Origin: Gammaproteobacteria bacterium UBA1119
GTDB lineage: Bacteria; Pseudomonadota; Gammaproteobacteria; Pseudomonadales; Azotimanducaceae
Reading direction: 5' to 3'
DNA: 30,347 bases
Assembly (NCBI GenBank): GCA_002313255.1
Contig: DCBA01000074.1
Span: forward strand, 1 to 30,347
Part shown: piece after piece, positions 9,014 through 15,767 of the stretch
How positions within the stretch are numbered: position 1 is the first letter of the stretch
Layout of the letters: every line of letters starts with the position of its first letter
Notes under the pieces: generated by a model
The model's database searches: none
Seen by the model: the letters and a program-made list of their open reading frames with translations, nothing else
What the model was told of the DNA's origin: nothing
Made by a program: the position numbers and the translations under genes

Positions 9014-9880
9014 ATGCCTTACCAGCACCCCGAGTATTTAATTTCAGCGGCTGAGCTTAACGCTCGAATTGACGATCCCGATCTCCGCGTATACGACTCG
9101 ACCGTGTACTTAAGACTGTCGGAAAAAGGTCCATACCGCGCAGAGAGCGGCGAGCAGACATTTCGGGCAGGCCATGTGCCGGGTGCCATGTTTTTTGACC
9201 TCATTAACGCGGCTTCTGACACAACTACGGGTCTCGGATTTAGCCTACCAACCCCCGGTCAACTGGAATCGCTGTTTCAAAATCTCGGTATCGAACACGA
9301 AAGCGAAGTCGTGATCTACAGCACTGATAACATGATGTGGGCGACGAGGGCATGGTGGCTGTTGCACTACTGTGGGCATCCCAACGTTCGTGTTCTTAAT
9401 GGAGGTTTCGGTGCCTGGGTCGCCAGTGATCTCGACGTATCGGACCAAACGACGGCGTATCCGGAAGGATCATTCACCGTTGACGTCAACGTCGATCGGT
9501 TCGCGGATAAAGACACGGTCTTCGATGCCATCGGTGATGACGCTGTTTGTACGGTCAATGCACTAGCCCCCTCCATGCATTCTGGAGAATCAGCGATCTC
9601 ATACGGTCGACCCGGACATATTGCGGGAAGTATTAACGTCTTCTACGACGATCTACTTCTCGACGGTCACTTTCGACGAAGTGAAGAACTCGTAAACGTT
9701 CTAGCCAATAAAGGACTACTGCAAGCACCTAAAGTCATCAGCTATTGCGGCGGCGGGATCGCAGCGACCATCGATGCCTTCGCTTGCCTGCTCGTGGGAC
9801 AAGAACAGGTTGCTGTTTATGACGGGTCGATGTCGGAATGGGTAAAGGATGCGTCTTTGCCCCTCGAAATAGGTCCTTGA
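9014..9880 (+). CDS. Two-domain rhodanese-type sulfurtransferase
   Basis: Likely thiosulfate or 3-mercaptopyruvate sulfurtransferase, moving sulfane sulfur to a thiophilic acceptor through a cysteine persulfide. The 288-residue length fits the tandem-domain family. The N-terminal inactive domain carries 'FRAGHVPGAMFFDL' at about residues 50-65 and 'WWLLHYCGHPNVRVLNGGF'. The C-terminal domain has 'YGRPGHIAGSINVFYDD' and the active-site loop CGGGIAA starting at C245. That loop differs from both textbook forms (CRKGVT for thiosulfate, CGSGVT for mercaptopyruvate), so the donor is open. The start is ATG 9014 with a GAGGGAG ribosome site. It lies 51 bases after the monooxygenase and is probably in the same operon. 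In a cluster with two sulfatases, a sulfur role is suggestive but not proven. Confidence 0.9.
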   Translation: MPYQHPEYLISAAELNARIDDPDLRVYDSTVYLRLSEKGPYRAESGEQTFRAGHVPGAMFFDLINAASDTTTGLGFSLPTPGQLESLFQNLGIEHESEVVIYSTDNMMWATRAWWLLHYCGHPNVRVLNGGFGAWVASDLDVSDQTTAYPEGSFTVDVNVDRFADKDTVFDAIGDDAVCTVNALAPSMHSGESAISYGRPGHIAGSINVFYDDLLLDGHFRRSEELVNVLANKGLLQAPKVISYCGGGIAATIDAFACLLVGQEQVAVYDGSMSEWVKDASLPLEIGP

Positions 9881-9977
9881 TCCAGGTCGAGCGGTTGAGA
9901 TCCCGCAGCAAAATGGCTGCAATGTTATTTCTGTGCGGCTAACGTATTCTCAGCGGGTCCGATCACTGGAGAAGAAC

Positions 9978-10622
9978 ATGGCAGAGAACGCAGAGGTGAC
10001 CGACGACCCGAAGGGTTACGTCTCGGCTCGTGGCCCCTTCGAAATCTTTGAGAATCCGCCGATCAACGCCCCTTACCCTTCTGAGGCTGTTAACGAGGAC
10101 CAGGCCGCGGATGGTTTTGAGTATGGCGCTCTGGCAGAAGAATTTGGTGAGGAACCAGTCCGGAAAAAAATTGGCGAGATGATTAAAGCGGCGACCCCGG
10201 GCACTAGTACAACCCCGCTCTTCGCACAACGAACCGAGGGAGGCATGAATTTAGTCCACGTCTGGTTTGGGCCTAACTTCCCTTTGTTTCGTCACAGTCA
10301 CCCTAAGTACGGGGACTGTCTCTACTATGTCGTGGCGGGCGAGGTGATCCTCGGTAGACGGCGTTTGGGACCGGGTTCAGGTTTCTTTGTTCCTAATGGA
10401 ATGCCATACAAGTACACGGCAGGTCCCGCAGGCGTCGAACTGCTTGAGTTTCGAGCGGGAGGCGGTGAAGACGAAGCGCCGGGAATGAAACTTGACGAGC
10501 ACTCGCTCGATTCGATTCAACACATCATCGACCAAGCCAACGAACACGTTGATGAATGGCAGGTGCCCGAAAGGATTGGCGATACCGCATTGCGTCAAGC
10601 GGAGTACGACAATGGCGCAAGC
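9978..10622 (+). CDS. Cupin-domain protein
   Basis: A 215-residue protein with a single cupin barrel in its second half. The conserved region runs 'FRHSHPKYGDCLYYVVAGEV' followed by 'LGPGSGFFVPNGMPYKYTAG', giving cupin motif 1 (His-x-His) and motif 2 (Pro-x5-6-His/Tyr-like). The motif 2 histidine is not clear; a tyrosine occupies the region. The N-terminal half (about 100 residues, acidic) is not recognised. Such proteins may be isomerases, dioxygenases or small-molecule binders. ATG 9978 is chosen over an in-frame GTG at 9933 because GGAGAAG lies directly before it. The stop overlaps the start of the next gene by one base (TAGTG), which indicates coupled translation with the exported DUF4019-like protein. 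It probably acts on the same substrate as the upstream oxygenase. Confidence 0.8.
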
Positions 10623-10624
10623 TA

Positions 10625-11047
10625 GTGTCCGGACAAGCCACCAAATGCGCTCTCTGGCTCGTCCTTCTAACATCTAGCTCTGTTCACACTGACGAAAGTG
10701 AGGCGGTCGCTGCTGCGAGAGACAGTGTCGATACATGGCTTCAGTTAATCGACGGGGGTCAGTTTAGCGAAAGTTTAGAGAACGCCTCGCCGGTCTTGCG
10801 AAATGCGATTACCGATGAAAACTGGAATCAATCTCTCCGCGGGTCCCGATCACCGCTTGGGGCGGTTCAATCACGCAAATTATTGGGAGCGAAATTTGCC
10901 AAAGACCTTCCAGGAGCGCCGCCAGGCGATTACGTGGTTTTCGGGTTTGCCTCCATGTTTCAAGAACACGACAACATCATCGAAACGGTCACGGCGAAAA
11001 AGAACGATAACGGCGTTTGGCGCGTAGCGGGTTACTTCATTCGTTAA
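10625..11047 (+). CDS. Small exported DUF4019-like protein
   Basis: A 140-residue protein of unknown function. Starting at GTG 10625, the first 24 residues form a plausible signal peptide: a Lys, then a hydrophobic core 'ALWLVLLTSSS'. The rest resembles DUF4019 proteins: an acidic helical 'AAARDSVDTWLQLIDGGQFSESLE', 'LGAVQSRKL' in the middle, a 'GDYVVFGFASMFQ' strand pair, and a terminal 'WRVAGYFIR'. Family assignment is from recall of this pattern, not a search. The frame is open further upstream to 10556, inside the cupin gene, but the GTG that overlaps the cupin stop (TAGTG) and precedes the signal peptide is the better start. Export to the periplasm is inferred. Its link to the cupin by coupled translation suggests a shared task. 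Confidence 0.72.
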   Translation: MSGQATKCALWLVLLTSSSVHTDESEAVAAARDSVDTWLQLIDGGQFSESLENASPVLRNAITDENWNQSLRGSRSPLGAVQSRKLLGAKFAKDLPGAPPGDYVVFGFASMFQEHDNIIETVTAKKNDNGVWRVAGYFIR

Positions 11048-11205
11048 ACAGCTCCCTCGTCCTTAATAGCATCATGAAATGACTGAACAACCTGCTCGAC
11101 ACAGATCGCTGCCTTAGCGTTGATCGCCAAAATGGGGTATTTCCGACCACCTCTATGTCCAAACAAGGTCTGAATTGGATGACCGACCTGACGCGCTCTG
11201 TTAGG
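11044..11205 (-). pseudogene. Possible C-terminal gene remnant, unrecognised
   Basis: A 53-codon frame on the minus strand, open from a TAA at 11206-11208 down to a TAA at 11044-11046, lies in the 228-base gap after the DUF4019-like gene. The translation is protein-like (for example 'YPILAINAKAAICVEQVVQS', then an amphipathic end) and has no start codon. The stop shares a TTAA with the stop of the upstream plus-strand gene. I do not recognise the family. It could be a truncated gene tail or coincidence. Confidence 0.25.
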
Positions 11206-11275
11206 TTACGGCGGCGTCGCGATACTGTGCGAACGCCCGCATCGTAGCTATACCCAAGACAATCAAGGCCATTTG

Positions 11276-14110
11276 ATGAACAGTTCCGGCTCATATGTAT
11301 TGCCTTTAAACACCGACAACGATTCACTTGACCTGATCGGCGGCAAGGGAAAATCACTCGCGCGGATGGCGATCGCGGGTTTTTCCGTCCCAACTGGCTT
11401 TCACCTGACGACCGCGGCTTATAAAAGCTTTATTGACGAAAACAAACTGCAATCGAAAATTCTCGAGTTAGCGAACCCTGAAATCAGTGGCATTAGGCTC
11501 TCGTTTGACCAAGCCTCCAAGAATATCCACGCCTTATTCGATCAAGCGCATATATCGGACAAAATCGTCACCGAGATTACGGCCGCCTATACCATGCTCG
11601 ACGGCAAAAACCCGTCGGTCGCTATCCGATCGTCGGCAAACGCTGAAGACCTACCTGAGTTGTCTTTCGCCGGACAACAAGAAACCTATTTGAATGTATC
11701 CGGCAACGATGCTTTGGTTGAGGCGGTTCGCAATTGCTGGGCGTCTTTGTGGACGGCACAGGCCATCAGCTACCGGCACCAAAACGGCATTAAACAGGAC
11801 TCTGTAGCAATGGCCGTCGTCGTCCAAATCATGGTGCCTTCCGATGTATCCGGTATTTTGTTCACGGCGAATCCCGCAACGGGCGAACGATCGGAGATGA
11901 TCGTTAACGCGAGTTTTGGTCTTGGCGAGGCCGTCGTCAGCGGCCAAGTTACTCCGGATACCTACGTGGTTGACCGCGAAACCCGTTCCATCAAAGAAAC
12001 TGTGATCGGTCCGAAGGCCCAGAAAATCGTTTCGGACGGCGATCAAGGCACCCGCTTCGAAGATGTTGCGGACGGTGAGCGGTCTCGATCCTCGCTGTCC
12101 GACGCGATGCTTAGTGAACTTACGGAAGCCGCTCTCGACATCGAATCCCTCTACAACGGGTTGCCTCAAGACATCGAATGGGCATTTATCGACGGCGATC
12201 TCAAGTTACTGCAATCTCGGCCTATCACGAATCTTCCTGTCCAACCCATAGAGGTCGAGTGGTCCCCGACACCACCCGCCAAATACGTCAGTCGACGACA
12301 AATTGTCGAGAACATGCCGGGTCCGATTTGTCCGCTGTTCGAGGAGCTCTACCTCACAGAGGGGCTTGAATCGACCCGGAAAGGAAAAAGTCTCATGGTC
12401 GGTGGCGGCCCAATGTTTGTGACGGTCAATGGCTACGCGTACATGCGGTTCGACTTCCCCCAACTCCACGAGTCGGGCAAAGCCCTAGAAAAAACCAAGC
12501 CCCCTAGCGAAGAAGAAATCGAGGCGGCGGAACAAAAAGCGATGGAAGCGATACGAAAGCGCCTGACGCAAGAAGAAAACGTCGCGAAATTAGAGAAAAA
12601 CGACCTGGCTTTGTTTGTCTCCGAATTGCCCGAAGAAGACCGGACGGCATTCGAAACTTGGGCGACAGATCAGCAAGCGGAAGATCTCGCCCATCGCGTG
12701 ACCATGCCTGAGAGTGACAATCCAACCTACGTCGCGTTCCACAAAACGGCCGTTAACGACCGACAACTGGGCGAATGGCACGAAGTAACCCGTCCTCGAT
12801 TGGTCGGTATCGGCGAAAAATGGAGCAAACTGGATCCGGCAACCGCGACCGATGAGAAGCTCTTAGAGGGCATCCGTGAGATGGGAATCGAAGAGGGATA
12901 CTACTGGTCGAGTAATTCAAGTCATACCTTTGGCGTCGCTAAATCGACCGACGACCATCTGCAGTGCTTCCTCCGCGAGACACTCCCCGATCACCAGTTT
13001 ATTAGTGGCCAATTTCTTTCGGGAATCGAATCGAAATCCATGCAAGCAAACGCGGATCTCTTCGAAATAGCGAAGTCGGTGCGCAGCAACGACGAGCTTG
13101 CCAAGCTCGTCATCGTCACCCCATCTAAATTCCTTATGGAAGCCCTTCATGGGCGCAACGACAGCCGCGAGGCGTTGGATGCGATTGAAAACTATCTAGC
13201 CACCTACGGCCACCAAGGCTATAGCATGGATTTCATCGAGCCGACGCAAGTGGAAGATCCTGCCGCTCTCTTTGCCAGCTTGAAGGCCATGGTCCAGGAC
13301 AAGGACTACGACCCCAAAAACCAGGATATACGCGCATCCGCAGTCCGAGCAGACAAGTACGACGAAATCTCGTCAATACTGGAAGGCCTTGAGTATTGGC
13401 AATTTCGTTACCGGCTGTGGCTCGCCCGCAAATACAACTACATCCGGGAAGAAGTTGCATTCATGTTTGGATACACCTGGTCGGTGTTGCGGCCCATGGC
13501 GCACGAACTCGGGCGCCGTTTGGCGGACGCGGGATCTTTAGATCGATTCGACGACGTCTATTTTCTCGTCACCGATGAATTGAATCGCGGAATCGAGGCG
13601 CGTCGCAGCAACGAGGGATTGCCCGAACTAGCAGTCCTAGCCGCAGAACGCAGGCAGCTTAGAGAAGCCCGTAAACAGCACCATCCACCCGGTACCCTAC
13701 CCGCCGAAGCGAGCCAGATCAAAGGCATTGCGTTTAAAGAAACGCAAATCAAGAACGACGATTCCAGCAACACGATGCGCGGATTTCCGGTGAGTTCGGG
13801 ACAGGTCACAGCGAAAGCGAGCATCGTCACTGGCGCGAGCGAGTTCGACAAGATGGAGCCGGGTTCTATATTGGTTAGTCCATTAACGACGCCCGCGTGG
13901 ACACAACTGTTTGCACACGCGGCAGGTCTCGTTACCGACATGGGCAGTATCCTCGCCCACGGATCCATCGTTGCCCGCGAGTACGGCATTCCTGCCGTGC
14001 TGGGCGTCGGTAACGGCACCAAGAGAATTCAACACGGCCAAACGATAAGTATCGATGGCGATGCCGGAACCGTCATAATTCACGACGACGCCGACACGCA
14101 TTCGTCGTAA
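11276..14110 (+). CDS. ATP-dependent dikinase-type phosphotransferase 1 (PEP synthase / rifampin phosphotransferase-like)
   Basis: A 944-residue enzyme of the PEP-utilising dikinase superfamily. It should use ATP to phosphorylate a swivelling histidine and pass that phosphate to an acceptor. Residues 1-320 are the ATP-binding (PPDK_N) domain: 'GGKGKSLARM', then 'RSSANAEDLPELSFAGQQET' from R118, 'GILFTANPATG', and 'DIEWAFIDGDLKLLQSRPIT'. A long middle domain follows (about 330-830), with a charged Glu/Lys-rich helix near residues 405-455. The C-terminal mobile domain carries the catalytic histidine H895 in 'SILAHGSIVAREYGIPAVLG'. The order ATP domain, acceptor domain, His domain matches rifampin phosphotransferase rather than PEP synthase, where the His domain is central. 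The acceptor is unknown and is probably not rifampicin. ATG 11276 is the start, with AAGG upstream. Confidence 0.88.
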   Translation: MNSSGSYVLPLNTDNDSLDLIGGKGKSLARMAIAGFSVPTGFHLTTAAYKSFIDENKLQSKILELANPEISGIRLSFDQASKNIHALFDQAHISDKIVTEITAAYTMLDGKNPSVAIRSSANAEDLPELSFAGQQETYLNVSGNDALVEAVRNCWASLWTAQAISYRHQNGIKQDSVAMAVVVQIMVPSDVSGILFTANPATGERSEMIVNASFGLGEAVVSGQVTPDTYVVDRETRSIKETVIGPKAQKIVSDGDQGTRFEDVADGERSRSSLSDAMLSELTEAALDIESLYNGLPQDIEWAFIDGDLKLLQSRPITNLPVQPIEVEWSPTPPAKYVSRRQIVENMPGPICPLFEELYLTEGLESTRKGKSLMVGGGPMFVTVNGYAYMRFDFPQLHESGKALEKTKPPSEEEIEAAEQKAMEAIRKRLTQEENVAKLEKNDLALFVSELPEEDRTAFETWATDQQAEDLAHRVTMPESDNPTYVAFHKTAVNDRQLGEWHEVTRPRLVGIGEKWSKLDPATATDEKLLEGIREMGIEEGYYWSSNSSHTFGVAKSTDDHLQCFLRETLPDHQFISGQFLSGIESKSMQANADLFEIAKSVRSNDELAKLVIVTPSKFLMEALHGRNDSREALDAIENYLATYGHQGYSMDFIEPTQVEDPAALFASLKAMVQDKDYDPKNQDIRASAVRADKYDEISSILEGLEYWQFRYRLWLARKYNYIREEVAFMFGYTWSVLRPMAHELGRRLADAGSLDRFDDVYFLVTDELNRGIEARRSNEGLPELAVLAAERRQLREARKQHHPPGTLPAEASQIKGIAFKETQIKNDDSSNTMRGFPVSSGQVTAKASIVTGASEFDKMEPGSILVSPLTTPAWTQLFAHAAGLVTDMGSILAHGSIVAREYGIPAVLGVGNGTKRIQHGQTISIDGDAGTVIIHDDADTHSS

Positions 14111-14145
14111 TTAGAAGTGACGAGGGATCACCGAATCTCAGGTTG

Positions 14146-14283
14146 TTAAACGCGTAGTTCGCCGATACGCCTGCCAAAGAACTCCCGAATTGCGGACAAC
14201 GCTTCCTTTGACGCGGGCAACATGTTGGCGGGAATACCGTTAGCGGGTTCTGCTAACGAAGCCTGGATTGCATAAATTGGTGA
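14146..14283 (-). pseudogene. Possible C-terminal gene remnant, unrecognised
   Basis: The minus strand of the 182-base gap between dikinase 1 and the transposase-like gene holds a 45-codon frame, open from a TGA at 14284-14286 to a TAA at 14146-14148. Its sequence is protein-like (for example 'GIPANMLPASKEALSAIREF', ending 'GRRIGELRV'). It has no start, and the TGA that opens it lies just beyond the transposase stop at 14293. I do not recognise the family. It may be a gene tail cut off when the transposase sequence arrived. Confidence 0.25.
14238..14258. repeat. 7-base inverted repeat
   Basis: Perfect 7-base arms (CGTTAGC / GCTAACG) with a 7-base loop in the gap after dikinase 1. No T-run follows, so terminator function is uncertain. 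Confidence 0.4.
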
Positions 14284-14292
14284 TCACAAAGC

Positions 14293-15519
14293 CTAAACCG
14301 AACTACCGGCGCCAACCTTACGCATTTCATCGGGCACTAAGAACGATCGCGGATGTTCGCCAATTCTGGGTGAAAGTTCGTTGCTAGACCGAGTCCACTC
14401 TTTAACCGTTGGGCGCCGTTTAAGTATTGCCAACTCAAAATAGATCGTCGCTTGTAACAAGCCGAGTAGTACACGTAACCGATCGTAAGTTAGGACGCGT
14501 ACCCGAGAGAATTTAAATGCCTCTTTCTGCAAACCTATGGCGCGCACAACGTCTGACACCTGAAACTCCGTCGCGACGATCCCCACGAGCTGTTCGCGAT
14601 CCTTTACCGATGGTTCAGAACTCAGGTAAACCACCGGCTCCCTCTCAGTTCGGCGAGCACTCGGTATGTCCCAATCAACGACTATAAGCGTCAGTGGCTT
14701 ATCTGGTGTCGTGGGAAGCCTGACCTCATTTGATCCAAACGAACAAACCACGGCCGTCTCGACCTCCGCGTTCGCTGCGCTTTCTATCCATTTGTACGTC
14801 GTCACCCCGAATGGCCTCTCGACGAGATGCGAAATTTCATCGACGAACTTTAGGTGTCCTTCATGTAATAACTCAACGTGGCTGGATAACGTCGCTACAA
14901 ACCTGAAGGCACCGCAAGATGCCGAAGTCACGAATAACTTCGTTCCTAACATCAACGCGCTAACGTCCGGATCGAGAAAAAACACACCGCGTCCAGCGGT
15001 TGCTTCGTGTACACGTTTCAGGACGCCCAGGACCTCCTCACTATCATCGACGTAGTCGGGTGCGTTACGTGACCAAAGATGGGCCACCACCGGCGTCAAT
15101 GCACCGTCGATCGGATCGAACGCGACCACCTCGCAAACCCTATATGCTGGGTATGCCGTTTCAGCCAACGTCCCCTCGCCGACCAGGAATTCCATCTTTC
15201 TCGCGTACTTCTTCTGCAACGGGTATACGTGTACCACAAGCGGCGTTTCTTGCTTGACGCGACGCGCGGTTATACCCAGCAGATTATGAGAGACCGTGTC
15301 GGCCAATCCTTGGCGAGCCAGGTTGCGACTCAATCGTTTATGCGTCGCGTGTATCCGGACAGGTCTATCTAATGCCGCCGCGATGTCCCATATTTTTACG
15401 GACCGTGACCGGAGCATGCCGACCACAACATCCCGGACAAACCGCTTGGACACCTTACCGAGACCCGCAGCGAGTCGATCCGAAAACTCAGAAAATTTGA
15501 CAGCCTCCGATCTAGACAA
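14293..15519 (-). CDS. IS4-type transposase-derived protein with degenerate DDE motif
   Basis: A 408-residue protein that matches the IS4-type transposase group in order and detail: an N-terminal helical region with 'THKRLSRNLARQ' (59-70), then 'KKYARKMEFL' (103-112), 'ATAGRG' (173-178), and a C-terminal 'RVLTYDRLRVLLGLLQA'. In active relatives the first motif reads roughly LDLSD before the KxYA element; here it is VHVYP, so the first catalytic Asp is His (H97). The second Asp region survives as FLDPD (D183 or D185). The expected Y-R-W-x-I-E box is 'EFQVSDVV' (319-326), with no aligned Glu. Two of three catalytic residues therefore look lost while the frame is intact, so it is probably not a working transposase. 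The start is uncertain (TTG 15519, weak ribosome site). I see no terminal inverted repeats or target duplication. The alignment is from memory of the family. Confidence 0.75.
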   Translation of the reverse strand: MSRSEAVKFSEFSDRLAAGLGKVSKRFVRDVVVGMLRSRSVKIWDIAAALDRPVRIHATHKRLSRNLARQGLADTVSHNLLGITARRVKQETPLVVHVYPLQKKYARKMEFLVGEGTLAETAYPAYRVCEVVAFDPIDGALTPVVAHLWSRNAPDYVDDSEEVLGVLKRVHEATAGRGVFFLDPDVSALMLGTKLFVTSASCGAFRFVATLSSHVELLHEGHLKFVDEISHLVERPFGVTTYKWIESAANAEVETAVVCSFGSNEVRLPTTPDKPLTLIVVDWDIPSARRTEREPVVYLSSEPSVKDREQLVGIVATEFQVSDVVRAIGLQKEAFKFSRVRVLTYDRLRVLLGLLQATIYFELAILKRRPTVKEWTRSSNELSPRIGEHPRSFLVPDEMRKVGAGSSV

Positions 15520-15638
15520 ACGAATGTACCGCCGGTACCCCGTCAGGTAAAGATGCCCTACTACACCGCTTAATAACCATTAATAGACGTACTTTTTATT
15601 CGAACGTTAATTAACATACAAATACCTATATATTAGTA

Positions 15639-15655
15639 ACTTACGGTATGTAAGT
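15639..15655. promoter_or_regulatory. Palindrome in AT-rich divergent intergenic region
   Basis: A perfect inverted repeat ACTTAC-5-GTAAGT sits in a strongly AT-rich stretch (about 15565-15690) between the divergent transposase-like gene and dikinase 2. This base composition contrasts with both neighbours. The palindrome could be an operator for one or both genes; this is inference from position and symmetry only. Confidence 0.4.
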
Positions 15656-15767
15656 AATATATTTATTACATATATTTGGGTGATTTACTTTGGCGTATCG
15701 TAGCGCATTTCTATATCGCATACGACGCGCCCCGCGAGTCCCGCCGCCGTATCCTTATACTAGGCCG

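Noticed and set aside
14111..15767. Intact insertion sequence around the transposase-like gene
   Set aside because: No matching terminal inverted repeats or target-site duplication could be seen on either side, and catalytic residues appear lost.
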